From IMG/VR virus record IMGVR_UViG_3300009009_000018, positions 1-48,869 of that record: a DNA stretch of 48,869 nucleotides. One strand, written 5' to 3'. Origin of the DNA: a virus. The notes beneath the pieces were generated by a model, which saw only the letters and a program-made list of their open reading frames with translations, searched no databases and was not told the DNA's origin. Below are positions 28,547 through 39,200 of this stretch, one piece after another (positions within the stretch are counted from its first letter, which is position 1; each line of letters begins with the position of its first letter). Position numbers and translations under genes: made by a program.

Positions 28547-30442
28547 ATGACTATTTCTTATCTTGATAGGCTTACTAAAATATTAGTGGACGCTCCTTCA
28601 CTAAGTAAAGAGGAGTGCTTCTTTTCTTTGAGTAGTGCCGATAAGACAAGAACATCCACCATAAAACATCGGACAGAAGCAAAGAAAAAGAAAAAAAAGA
28701 AACCTGTTCCTGATAAGAAGGACGTATTAGTTAAGATACGTGCGATCGAAGCTCCTACCCTTCTTTTAATAAACACGAATGTAACGTCTACAGATCAAAG
28801 TGACGCAGATATCGTTAAAGAGGCGGGCAGGGAAAATTACAAGAAATTTCGTAAGGATTCGGATGTCAGAGCCATTTTACCATCCTGCGTGAATTTATCG
28901 TCTTTGGACGGTATTCAATGCTGGCTATGTCCAAATAGTAAGTTAAGTGACTTAACCACAGCGGCTTTTCGCTTCGGGTTGGATCACTCTACTTCTTCTT
29001 TGCCCCAAGATCTTTTTTCCGTAGCTAACCCTTTTGCTGCTATTAAGATCGGGCTAAAAGGGATGGAAAAGGTAGGTAAAAGTAAGATAAAAGTTGGATT
29101 GTCTTCTGCTTGGGAGCCTTTTTATACTGCAGTAACAGAAGAGAAAAAGCAGCAAGAAGAGATACCAGAGGAAAAAGAATCTCCAAAGGAAGATACACCT
29201 GACGAGAAAAAAGAAGATGATATTGATCTTACCGATTTGACTACGGATGAGAAAGAGACGGACGAAGATATTCCACTGGAAGAAGAACCAGATGTAGAGG
29301 TAGAGGATGCTCCCGCGTTGAACGTAGGAAAGTATAGATCGTTAAAAGATCCTTACATATTTATATTAGATCCACGTAAAAAAAGACTGGATTATCTTTC
29401 GTTTCTTGGTCCGGATGAAGAAGGTACCAAACAGAAAAAAGCATCTAACGTGCTACCTAAAGCACTTAAGATGTACGTAGCAAGGCATCCTAAATTAAAA
29501 GCACCGGAAGGTGAGCCAGTCATTGTTTATTTTTTAAGTGCTAAAGAGGCGGCAGATATTCAAACCGAATTAAAAAGGGAAAGCCCACCTCAATATCTTC
29601 TAGCTCCTTTTGATAAGGTGCTTTTCGATAAAGACGAACCTTTTGATGGTCTTGTCGTTAATAATGTTCCTGTAGACGAAACTCTAGTAGCAGAACTTAA
29701 CAAACAGTGGATGGAAGCTACGTCACGAGGTTCTGGTACTCCTATTCCTGCGGTACAAGCAAGTGCAAGTATACCGTTGGATTATTTTAGACTTTTGAAT
29801 AAAAAACAGCGTCATATTCAACTCCATATAGGGAATCGTCCTGAAGGATCAGGAACTAAGAATACGATTTACATTCTTGCCTCGGAAGCCGAAGCAGAGG
29901 CATTCGTAAAAAGGATGCGCTCGTTTAAAATGCCCTCGTTGTTTTATGAACGATTCTCTGCCAATAGTGATATAGACGCTGGATTTAAAGCAACTGAGCC
30001 CCGTAAACTACTACCGTCTAATGTTCTTATCTTAAAAGCAGCCGAGCGCTTTGATCCAAAGGCCCCTGCTTTGATCACAGAACACAATGTAGATCTACTT
30101 CCGCAGCAGGATGCCGGAAATGCTTCTAAATTATTAAAGCAGCTCGCTCAGTTGCCTTCGGGTTCTGAGGAAAAAATAGAGGCGATTAAAACTGAACTAA
30201 CTAAATACGCAACACAGTTAGATCTCCTTCACTCATTTGCTCAAAAGATACTTGGAAATAAAACTAAAAAGACAGGTGCGTTTATCAAAAGCAGCACCAT
30301 TGGTACTCACGTAGCACAATTTAACGCAAACATGACGATTTGTTTTTTGTGGGGGTCTTTAACTACGCATGTGACCATAGATCCAAAAGAGGTGATGAGG
30401 AAGTTACCTTTTGTTAAACAAGTAATCACTGGTTACCTGTAA
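28547..30442 (+). CDS. Leader-bearing acidic head-type protein
   Basis: The 631-residue protein begins MTISYLDRLTKILVDAPSLS, a leader of the 21517 type. A Lys-rich run near residue 45-55 and a long Glu/Asp/Lys low-complexity region (about residues 195-260, with EEKESPKEDTPDEKKEDD) follow. Beta and helical segments then extend to a short hydrophobic end (MTICFLWGSLTTHVTI). Highly charged low-complexity regions are common in phage scaffolds and internal core proteins. No enzyme motif is seen. The start codon directly abuts the stop of the gene before it (TAAATG). Confidence 0.65.
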   Translation: MTISYLDRLTKILVDAPSLSKEECFFSLSSADKTRTSTIKHRTEAKKKKKKKPVPDKKDVLVKIRAIEAPTLLLINTNVTSTDQSDADIVKEAGRENYKKFRKDSDVRAILPSCVNLSSLDGIQCWLCPNSKLSDLTTAAFRFGLDHSTSSLPQDLFSVANPFAAIKIGLKGMEKVGKSKIKVGLSSAWEPFYTAVTEEKKQQEEIPEEKESPKEDTPDEKKEDDIDLTDLTTDEKETDEDIPLEEEPDVEVEDAPALNVGKYRSLKDPYIFILDPRKKRLDYLSFLGPDEEGTKQKKASNVLPKALKMYVARHPKLKAPEGEPVIVYFLSAKEAADIQTELKRESPPQYLLAPFDKVLFDKDEPFDGLVVNNVPVDETLVAELNKQWMEATSRGSGTPIPAVQASASIPLDYFRLLNKKQRHIQLHIGNRPEGSGTKNTIYILASEAEAEAFVKRMRSFKMPSLFYERFSANSDIDAGFKATEPRKLLPSNVLILKAAERFDPKAPALITEHNVDLLPQQDAGNASKLLKQLAQLPSGSEEKIEAIKTELTKYATQLDLLHSFAQKILGNKTKKTGAFIKSSTIGTHVAQFNANMTICFLWGSLTTHVTIDPKEVMRKLPFVKQVITGYL

Positions 30443-30466
30443 CAGCTAGTATAGGTATAAAACGAC

Positions 30467-33400
30467 ATGGCAAAGGTTTTAAATCAATTATTATATTCTT
30501 CCGTGGTGTTCGGTAGCGAAGTGCCAAACGGCGTCCTTCGTTTAGAATCTACGAGCAGCGGAACAAAAGGTGCCGTAGAACTAGTAGGTACGCATGTTGA
30601 TATTATTTCCGACACTCAGATAGGTAGAATTTCCCACACTAACTCCGCCACGAGAACATACACTTTACCGGATTATTCTGGGCAAGTTTTAGTATCTGGG
30701 ATATTCACTGCAGATAATCAATTAGTTTACTCGTCTTCTGGTGGGTATGCGATTCTTTCTAGTTCTCCTAGTGGTGTCCTCGTATCAGATACTCTTGGTG
30801 CACCTCAGTGGATCATAGGAAGTGAAGGTCAGGTTCTAAGTATCATAGGCGGAGTCCCTGTTTTTGCGACACTTCCTGATACTGGTTTTATTAATCCAGC
30901 AACGAGCGCAAACCAACTTGCTTATTATGCAGCGGCTGGAAATGATATAAGCCCACTTACTACAGTAAGCTCGCGTACACTTTTAAGTGGTCCCACAGGA
31001 GTACTTTCTTGGGGTTTACTTGATGCGACGTATTTAAAATCTATTGGTGGTTTACCTCTTCCTGCGGGTACTGCAACGCAGGTGTTAACTTCTGTAGGTG
31101 ATGGCTCCTTCGTATGGGCAGACCGTCCTAGTGCCGTGATTAATGTTGGTACACAATATAGACTTCCTTTTTACAGTCAGTCTCCTACTGGTACGAGCAT
31201 CTCTGAATCTAGTTTTCTTCAAACAGATGAGACTTATCGTGCCCTTCAATTGCAAAATAGAGGAAGTCTTCGTTTTTATGAAGCAACGGTAAATGGAACT
31301 TCGTTTCTAGAACTAAAAGCACCCGTTTCTCTTGGTCCATCGGTTTCGTGGACGCTTCCTGCAACAGATGGCATACCGACGTTAACACATCCTTCGTTCT
31401 TATCTACTGATGGTGCAGGTAACTTATCGTGGGTCGTATTTGACTCTGGTACAGTAAATACTGGCGTAGTAAATCAACTTGCTTATTATGCTACTTCTGG
31501 GAATGACGTTTCAGGTTTAGTAACCACGTCCTCAAGAGTATTAGGGTCTACATCCGGTGGTGTTCCTACTTGGATGCTAATTACAGAGTCGTATTTAGGA
31601 GGAGTAGGCGGAGTACCACTTACTGCTGGTGCTTATAATCAAGTTTTAGTATCAGATGGTGCAACGAACTTCCGCTGGGAAACTGCAGTTAATATCACAG
31701 GTGAGGTTCTTTCCGGTGCTGCGACTTATCTTGCTTATTATCCAGCAACGGGAACAAAAGTAGATGATACTGGGTTTCTTTCTGTTGATAATTCAGCAAA
31801 GATTTTTAATTTATTATCTGGTGCTAAACTACGTATTTTTCCTTCATCTGGTTCTCAGTATTTAGAATTCCAATCGCCTACGTTATCTTCGACTGTCTCA
31901 TGGACGTTACCTTCTGCTGATGGTCTTTCTGGGTACGCACTAACAACAAATGGTGCAGGAGCACTGTCATTTATTGAGGTTGGTCGTGGTGTTGTAAATA
32001 CCGGCACCCCGATGACGTTTGCTTATTATGCTGCAGCGGACGATGCAGTCTCTTCTTTTCCAAATACTCCAAGCCGAGTAGCCTTAACTACATCAGGCAA
32101 TGAAATTAACTGGGGCCTTCTTTCTACGGAATATTTACGAACAACCGGAGGAATCCCTCTTTCTGTTGGTATTCCTGATCAAGTATTAACGCCGGATGGA
32201 TTAGGCTCCTTTTTGTGGTCTGATGTTACTGCGATTACAGGTAAAGTTAATACTGCACAGGCGTCTCGACTTGCCTTTTATGCCATAAACGGAAATCAAG
32301 TTTCTGGGTCCACATGGTTAAATAACGATGATGGAGCCAAAACTCTTGAATTTTTAGATAGTGGAAGCCTTAAGTTTTATACAGGTGCTGTCTACGCACA
32401 ATTAGCTTCTTCTCCGTCTATGACTTCCAACGTTAGTTGGTATTTGCCTGCATCCGATGCCACATCTTCTGGTCAAGCACTGGTCAGTAATGGATCTGGC
32501 GTATTAAGTTTTGCTGAATTAGTAGATGCAGGTGTTCTAAATGCAGTGGCTACATACCAGTTTGGTACTGCAAAACGAGTATCGCCTTCTTCCAACTTTT
32601 TTAATGATGCGTCCGGTTTGGCTCTTTTTGGTGCCGCGTTTACAATAGCAGGACAAACAGACACTGTAGTTACTCTACGTAGTGGAAGCAGTTCCGCAGG
32701 CGCAGGAAAAGATCTTTATCTTCTTGGTGGAAATGGGATTACTTCCGGCGCTGTTGTGCTTGGAGCAGATGCAAATTATTTGGCGATAGAAGATGGTGGC
32801 TGGATATCTGCAATCAATAACTCTACTTTACGCTTTTTTGATGCTGGTGGAAGCTCTTTTGTTGGATTCAAAGCCCCCACATCTGTAACTACATCATGCA
32901 TCTGGTCACTACCTTCTGCAGATGGGCTTGCAGGTCAGTTTTTAGTCACAGATGGTGGCGGTAATTTATCGTGGGTAACAAGTAAGATCAATAGTGGGAC
33001 AACAAATGCTATTCCTTACTACAGTGCGCCAGAAGAGATCAGTGCAAGCAGTCTTTTAATTCCTGCTGGTCTTCCGCTAACACAAGGAAATACATTTCTT
33101 GTTGATGCAGTCACAGGCCAACTGTCCTATGCGATGCTTGTGGAACCTGCTGCAACAATAGGCCAGATTGCCGTATATACTGCAGATCAGACCGTCGGTC
33201 ATTTTTCATCTTTTACTTACGACAGCGCTACCAATTCTCTGCGCATTGGTAGTGGAGGAACATTAGAAGTATTTGATGCCTCAAATACTTATTCTACATC
33301 ATTGAAGGCATCATCCTCTCTAACGTCTTCAACCGCATTAACATTACCTCCTGATCTACCCGCAAGTGATGGATATATATTAACAGGTAATACAGATGGG

Positions 33401-34525
33401 ACGTTAGCCTTTAGAGCACCGTCTAGTGACACACGATGGGAGAAGCGTGGTGTTATAGTACTTCCGCCAAATGCCCGCCACGTAACGGTTCTGTATGACG
33501 AGCCGTTTGTAGGTGTACCAGAATGGGTTAATGTACAATGGGTAGTAGGAGAAGATAGTCCTTATTTACCAACTTATGCTGTTGAAAAATCAACGAGCGA
33601 TGGATTTATCGTCAGGTTTTCCGTCGCAGTTCCTACATTAGGAACATATAAACTTAACTGGCAGAGTTACTATACTGCAGCCACTGTTACTTCCCCTTCT
33701 GTATATGTAGCAGGAGGCGAAGATGGGAGTGGTTATTTATCGTCTGTCACAGCGTTTTCTTTTGATTCAATACTCTTTTCTACTGCGGCTACATTATCTT
33801 CTCCTCGTAGTTATACAACTGGGGGTGGTTCTCTCACGTCGGGGTATATATTTGGTGGATCTTCCCCTATCCCAGAGGCATTAAATATAATAACCTCATA
33901 TGTATATAGTACGGGAGTTCTTACTGATCTAAGTAATACGTTATCAACAGCTCGCAGCGGTGCTGCGGGGGTTGGTACAAGGAGTAAATCGTATGTGGTT
34001 GGAGGTGAGGCGCCAGGTGGAACTAATTATCTCACAATTGAGGCTTTTAATACGTCTCTTGAAACAGTGTCTAGCCTTGGAGTTAATTTAGCCCACCCTA
34101 GTGTATCTATGGGCGCTGCTACTTTTCAAAGTAGCGGTGTATTTGTACACACGGGACTGGCATCTTTAGAAAAATTGGTTTATGCCACAGAGTCTTTATT
34201 CGCATCTGCTGCCACTTTTGGGGCTACGGATATTTCTGTGGGAGCTAACGACATATCAACGGCTAGAGGATTTTTTGGAAGAGATGCGGGATATATATCT
34301 AGCTATGGTTTTTACACGGACACACTTACGGTTCTTGCAAACACACTTAACTCTACTGCAGGACTATCATCTGCTAGCAATTCACTTGATACAGCATATT
34401 TTGCTGGTGAAAGTCTGTTGGATGCATTAGATTTTAGTACGAACACTATTACAACCGTAGCTAATTTTGGTTCTGGTCATAAATCAGCATCTAGTTCGAC
34501 CTTTCAATCAAAAGGACTTCTATAA
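30467..34525 (+). CDS. Modular tail fibre with Kelch-like C-terminal domain
   Basis: This is the largest gene in the window by final product (1352 residues). It has at least five imperfect repeats of about 170 residues. Each contains LAYYA or a similar strand, a GGLPLPAGxxxQVL turn, a LRFYE/LRIF strand, and SWTLPSADGxxGxxLxTNGAGxLSF. The SWTLP...DG pattern is typical of phage fibre shafts. After a beta module (about 990-1075), residues from about 1078 form Kelch-like repeats (VYVAGGEDGSG, YIFGGSSP, YVVGGEAPGG), probably the receptor-binding tip. GC and codon use look like those of its neighbours. Confidence 0.85.
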   Translation: MAKVLNQLLYSSVVFGSEVPNGVLRLESTSSGTKGAVELVGTHVDIISDTQIGRISHTNSATRTYTLPDYSGQVLVSGIFTADNQLVYSSSGGYAILSSSPSGVLVSDTLGAPQWIIGSEGQVLSIIGGVPVFATLPDTGFINPATSANQLAYYAAAGNDISPLTTVSSRTLLSGPTGVLSWGLLDATYLKSIGGLPLPAGTATQVLTSVGDGSFVWADRPSAVINVGTQYRLPFYSQSPTGTSISESSFLQTDETYRALQLQNRGSLRFYEATVNGTSFLELKAPVSLGPSVSWTLPATDGIPTLTHPSFLSTDGAGNLSWVVFDSGTVNTGVVNQLAYYATSGNDVSGLVTTSSRVLGSTSGGVPTWMLITESYLGGVGGVPLTAGAYNQVLVSDGATNFRWETAVNITGEVLSGAATYLAYYPATGTKVDDTGFLSVDNSAKIFNLLSGAKLRIFPSSGSQYLEFQSPTLSSTVSWTLPSADGLSGYALTTNGAGALSFIEVGRGVVNTGTPMTFAYYAAADDAVSSFPNTPSRVALTTSGNEINWGLLSTEYLRTTGGIPLSVGIPDQVLTPDGLGSFLWSDVTAITGKVNTAQASRLAFYAINGNQVSGSTWLNNDDGAKTLEFLDSGSLKFYTGAVYAQLASSPSMTSNVSWYLPASDATSSGQALVSNGSGVLSFAELVDAGVLNAVATYQFGTAKRVSPSSNFFNDASGLALFGAAFTIAGQTDTVVTLRSGSSSAGAGKDLYLLGGNGITSGAVVLGADANYLAIEDGGWISAINNSTLRFFDAGGSSFVGFKAPTSVTTSCIWSLPSADGLAGQFLVTDGGGNLSWVTSKINSGTTNAIPYYSAPEEISASSLLIPAGLPLTQGNTFLVDAVTGQLSYAMLVEPAATIGQIAVYTADQTVGHFSSFTYDSATNSLRIGSGGTLEVFDASNTYSTSLKASSSLTSSTALTLPPDLPASDGYILTGNTDGTLAFRAPSSDTRWEKRGVIVLPPNARHVTVLYDEPFVGVPEWVNVQWVVGEDSPYLPTYAVEKSTSDGFIVRFSVAVPTLGTYKLNWQSYYTAATVTSPSVYVAGGEDGSGYLSSVTAFSFDSILFSTAATLSSPRSYTTGGGSLTSGYIFGGSSPIPEALNIITSYVYSTGVLTDLSNTLSTARSGAAGVGTRSKSYVVGGEAPGGTNYLTIEAFNTSLETVSSLGVNLAHPSVSMGAATFQSSGVFVHTGLASLEKLVYATESLFASAATFGATDISVGANDISTARGFFGRDAGYISSYGFYTDTLTVLANTLNSTAGLSSASNSLDTAYFAGESLLDALDFSTNTITTVANFGSGHKSASSSTFQSKGLL

Positions 34526-34527
34526 GA

Positions 34528-35136
34528 ATGCAGGAAGCAATAGACATTATAACTAGGTTAGAACAAACCGTTCCTATAGACGAGTTTAAGTTTGGGCACA
34601 CACCTCTTCAGATTGAATATTTCCAGACTACGAATCAACAGGGAAATGAAAAGTGGGAATATTGGCAGCATGTATTACAGCTAAGATCCCTACATACTAC
34701 TCTCTGCGAACTTAACGTGTCTTATGACGAAGTTTCATACGAAATAGAAGAAGTGTTAAGTTTTTGGCCCTTTTGGACTAGAAAAAAAAGACAGCAACGC
34801 TATCCTCGCTTACGTCTCAAATTAAAGACGTTAGAAAGATCTATTGCAGAAAAAACGAATGAGGCGAATCGGCATTTAGAGGTCATATCTCGTAAGTACA
34901 GCCATCTAGAAAATATTACGGAAGATGAGATTCTAAAAGAGGAAACCTCGTATTGGGCACTCAGACTTGGAAGACAGCTCGGCGCATCTCATTTAAGTAG
35001 GGTACTTGGAGTTTCCGAAGGAGAGCTGCTTGCGGTTCTTTCTTTGCCACAAGAGCAGCAGCGCCAAATATTTGACGGCATGAAGCAGGTGCTATCTGCA
35101 GTACCAGCGTCTTTGCCACAGAAAGTAGGACAATAA
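34528..35136 (+). CDS. Helical coiled-coil protein after the tail fibre
   Basis: The 202-residue product starts 2 bp after the fibre stop, so the two genes are tightly coupled. It is mostly helical, with LKLKTLERSIAEKTNEANRH as a clear heptad segment and a basic RKKRQQRYPR patch. It could be a fibre chaperone or attachment protein, given the position. No family is recognised. Confidence 0.6.
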   Translation: MQEAIDIITRLEQTVPIDEFKFGHTPLQIEYFQTTNQQGNEKWEYWQHVLQLRSLHTTLCELNVSYDEVSYEIEEVLSFWPFWTRKKRQQRYPRLRLKLKTLERSIAEKTNEANRHLEVISRKYSHLENITEDEILKEETSYWALRLGRQLGASHLSRVLGVSEGELLAVLSLPQEQQRQIFDGMKQVLSAVPASLPQKVGQ

Positions 35137-35137
35137 C

Positions 35138-36163
35138 GTGTCTAATCAGCCTCCATTGGGTTATACGCTTACTCCACCTCCTGATACGTTGAAAGAAACG
35201 TATGTAGAATATCGGATGGTGGATAAGGCAGTTACCATTGTGAAGTCTGCGATACAGCGTTACATTGACTCTTTTCTCAACCCAAACGGTAGTAACAGAA
35301 AGTTTTTTACTTCTGCGCTATCTCCTGTGGGCCTTCAGTTTGTTACTGATTTGACGTATGACGAGCAAATGAAGGTTAGTCCCAATCTTAGAAAAACTTA
35401 CTTAGCTCGATTTTTCGCAGAAAATGTAGGAAGGCTTCCTTCTATACTAATAATAGATACTGGAATAGAGATCTTAGATCCTGGTCTGAATGAACTTGTG
35501 GGTGCTACAATGGGAGCAGACGGATCTTGGGAAGGATACTTATGCTCGTTAATGAAAGTCTCGTTATCTGTGACAGTGGCGACACTATCGGAAGAGGACA
35601 CAAGCACTCTTTCAACTATGATTGCTACTATGATAAGTCCACTGGCCACAGTTATTAATAATTGTTCTATTCATGATCATGATTCCCCTTGGGAAGTACG
35701 ACTTCCTATGACTGGGATTAATGTAGGGCAAGGATCTAGTGTTACAATTGAGGGAGATTCAAAAACCACTGTGTGGACGCGGGCCATAGATTTGGTCTGC
35801 GAGTTTGAGGCTATCATTGGTCTTAAGCAATCTCCTTACACATTTGTTCCTCCGCCTATTGCTACGGTTGGTAACGATGGTGTTCCACTTCCAAGGTTTC
35901 TTAACCTAAGTCCTAATCAAGAAATACCTTTAGGTGCATCATATCAGATTATGGTGGAAGGAATGCTTAATACTTATTACTTGGGTGTTTCAGATCCCTC
36001 GGTTGCATTAGTTACTTCTGAGCCTCCTTACCTTCTTCAACCAAAAAGCCAAGGTAAGGCGTTGTTACTTGTTATTGACAGGTCCGCCAACGCAGAGAAC
36101 GCAACTACTAAAATTAAGAGTGCTGGTTATGTTGCCGATCTTCCCTTTATTGTGGTGCGTTAA
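35138..36163 (+). CDS. Tail- or neck-associated protein of unknown family
   Basis: The 341-residue product uses a GTG start after GTAGGA. The N-terminal half is helical (MVDKAVTIVKSAIQRYID). A beta-rich C-terminal half follows (SPNQEIPLGASYQIMVEG, then NTYYLGVSDPSVALVTSEP) with an Ig-like look. It lies directly before the tail sheath gene, where tail terminator or sheath-stabiliser proteins occur in other myoviruses. The position is the main evidence. Confidence 0.55.
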   Translation: MSNQPPLGYTLTPPPDTLKETYVEYRMVDKAVTIVKSAIQRYIDSFLNPNGSNRKFFTSALSPVGLQFVTDLTYDEQMKVSPNLRKTYLARFFAENVGRLPSILIIDTGIEILDPGLNELVGATMGADGSWEGYLCSLMKVSLSVTVATLSEEDTSTLSTMIATMISPLATVINNCSIHDHDSPWEVRLPMTGINVGQGSSVTIEGDSKTTVWTRAIDLVCEFEAIIGLKQSPYTFVPPPIATVGNDGVPLPRFLNLSPNQEIPLGASYQIMVEGMLNTYYLGVSDPSVALVTSEPPYLLQPKSQGKALLLVIDRSANAENATTKIKSAGYVADLPFIVVR

Positions 36164-36169
36164 ACGACC

Positions 36170-36212
36170 AATAAGATTTAGTAGAGGAGAGTTTTTCATT
36201 ATCAACTCCTCT
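36170..36212 (+). promoter_or_regulatory. Promoter-like motif and hairpin before the sheath gene
   Basis: AATAAGATTTA (36170-36180) reads on the plus strand about 100 bp before the sheath start. It is followed at once by a 7-bp stem (AGAGGAG 36183-36189 with CTCCTCT 36206-36212), which an AGTT/AACT pairing can extend. If the motif is a promoter, the hairpin would lie at the mRNA 5' end and may stabilise an abundant transcript. Confidence 0.45.
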
Positions 36213-36282
36213 CATTGATTGTTAAAGATTATTTATTTAACTGGGGGTTACCCTTTAAAAACGCAGAGAGAGAGGATTCATC

Positions 36283-39200
36283 ATGGCAATTGCAACTCTA
36301 GCAACTACTCGATACGTCGAGGTGGGTACGTACATCGGTCAGTTCTACTTGCCCGGAGCAGGGGCACTACCAAACGAAGCCCGAGTCGTATGTCTTGTCG
36401 GTCGTGGCGATCGAAACATCATGATTCGGAATAGTCAAATACGAAGAGCATTCGTATATGAAGAGCAGCTTACGTTTTCTACTTTGGCACCTTTTGTAGC
36501 ATCACTTAATTTCCCTGCAGATGGAAATCAAAGTAGTCCAACAAGTTTACGCACCGGTGATGGTGTGGAGATTAGTGCAAACAAATGGTCTTATGTACTA
36601 GATGGTGGTGAGTATAAAAAAATCCAACTAGTAGATTCTGCTTACGATCCGATGGCACAATTCTATTTATCCTACCAATCGACTTCTCGTGACGTGATTG
36701 ATCCAATCCCTGCGATAACTGTACAGTCGTTGTCGGCTGTTGCAGAAGTAAGAGAGATTACTGCACTTGGTGTTTTACAAGATCAACAAGAATTTGAAGA
36801 GTTTAAAGATTTTGTTGGTACTTATGAGATTGATACTTTAGTGGGAGAGGCATCAAACTCTAACCCATCGTCTGGTTTTTCTAGCATTACAAGCGCGGCG
36901 ACAGGCTCAGGACTGTTAACCTTAAATGCATCTTCTCTTTTCTCTCATGCATATAACAGGGTTTATTCATTAGAGTGCGTTACATCTTCTGGTATTACAC
37001 CAACAAGAGCAGCCGAATTTAAATGGACATCAGCTCCTGTAAGTTTTGGTAACCATGCACTTCCTTCCGTTCCACTTAACCCAGCAGAAGATGCACCTAC
37101 ATTTACAATCGATGAGTCTAATCCTAGCTCCTACACTCAGCTTTTAGAGCTTGGCGTTATGGTTGATTTGGATTTTGGTGCTACGAACTTTGCTGCTGGT
37201 GACCTATTTTATTTTCAAGGAAACGGTCCTTCGTTAATAGAGATAGACCCTAAACTGTTAAACGCAAATCAGTTTACAGAATTCTCATCTGTCGTACCAA
37301 GTATTGACGCACTCAGCACTGGTAGTGTAGCGTTCTCTTCTTTGGCTGCAGACTATGTGTATACTGAACACAACATGTCTTTTCGTTTAAAAGTTATCTC
37401 CGTCGCCAATACAACGCCGACTAGAACTGCGGTTTTTGCTTGGGCAGGTTATGGCACCATGATGGCTTCTGGATCTTTCACAATCGACGAAGCATCTGCG
37501 ACTAGTTTAGTGCAGCCTTTAGGTGCATCAGGCATTAAGATGGAATTTAGCTTCGGTGCGTCACATTTTGTAGTTGGAGATGTATTCAGCTTTACCGTTT
37601 CTGCTCCTCGCTTATTCTACAAAGGAAAAGAGGCCGTAAGAAATACTAAATTCACCGTAGGCGCTGTTTCTTATCCAGCAGTTAATCGTGCCGCAATCGC
37701 CGGTGCGTTTGTTACGGACACGGCAGAAGGGCGTTTTGGCAACTGGCAAGCAGATACGGCAACAAATCAAGGCCGGTTTGAGATTCCAGACGGTTTACGG
37801 TTTTATATCCGAAACGCATACTTAAGTGATCTTGTAAACCCAACTCCAAGTGGCTCTCGATTGGCTTCTGGTGATGTGTTTAATATGCAAGTGCGTTTTA
37901 CAGGTGGTTTGGATTTTAGTCTTCTCCGCGATGAGACACAGACCTTCAGCAACCCGTCGGAGATTGCAACGGATACGGCAGGGGCTATCACAGGAACTGT
38001 GGGGGCTCGATATATTACGCTTAGTAACATGCCTGTGACAATAATGAGTGTTACAGAAATCGCCACTGGTGATGCAGTATCGTTTATTCAGGTAACAGGA
38101 ACTCCTTACCTTGTTATCACGCAATTAGGTTTTAGTACATCCAACGGCGACTTGATGGTAAATTATCGCTGGAGAGGTGGAGAGCCTTCCCCAGGTCAGA
38201 TATATTACATGTCGGCTAAGTATTTGCGTCCAAACGCTTTTTACAATCGTCCCTTCTTATTTTTAAGTAAGTCGGACTTAGAGAGTTTCTTAGCACCATC
38301 AACAGTGAGAAACGATCTTTATATAGGATCACAGGTTTGTTGGGACTATAACATTCCGGCACTATTTGTTATCCAAGTTAAAGATGCGGATGATGATGGT
38401 ATGTATTCAAGAGAAGACTTCAAAGTTGCTATTGAGGCTTTCCGCCAAGACCGTAGGGCAACTGATTTAGTTGTACTTAACTATTTCAATGCGTTACCGG
38501 ATCAATTGCAAATCGTTAACATGTGTAATGATCCTTTCGAATTGCACGAGTGTATGACCTACATCGGAACACCGATTGGGACTACGATCGGAAGTGAAGT
38601 CGAAGTTGGTTCTTTAATCTTCTTATCAAGAAAGACTCTTGCTGTATATGGACAGTCTCCAGCACACGGAACACGTGTTCTTGTAAGTGCGACTCGTGCA
38701 ACAAGAACGATTCAATTAGAAGATAAGACAAGCACCTCGGTAACATTAGACGGATCTTTTGTTGCTGCTGCTCTTGCTGCGTTAAACTCTTCTTTTGTTG
38801 ATCCAAAAGAGACGCTTCTCTTTAAACAGGTCACAAGTTTTGACACGGTTCAGACTTACACTAATCCAGAAAATATGATGTTAGGTGGTAACAACATTAT
38901 TTTCTTTGGTGATGAAGGTAATGGTATTTATAGGATTAAAGAAGACGTTACTACAGATCCTTTCTCTCCAGACACTTTGAATATAAACCAGATGGTTCAA
39001 AAGCAATTTGTTACGCGAGATATTCGTAGGGTTATTAACGGCTCTCTTATTTCTATGGTATTCCCGTCTGCGGAGACTGGGGTTATCACTCTTCAGTCCA
39101 TTTTGTCATCACGCCTTTCTACGCTTGTTGGTAATAACCTAATTGGTAAATACCAAGATGCTTCCGGTGCGATTAGAGATTTAGATCCTGCTGCAGATGC

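Noticed and set aside
36219-36434. 71-residue frame before and into the sheath
   Set aside because: It overlaps the sheath start in another frame and has an Arg/Ser-rich composition unlike the phage's proteins.
37803-38124. Two minus-strand open frames within the sheath gene
   Set aside because: The sheath frame is clearly coding, and these are antisense shadows without start signals.
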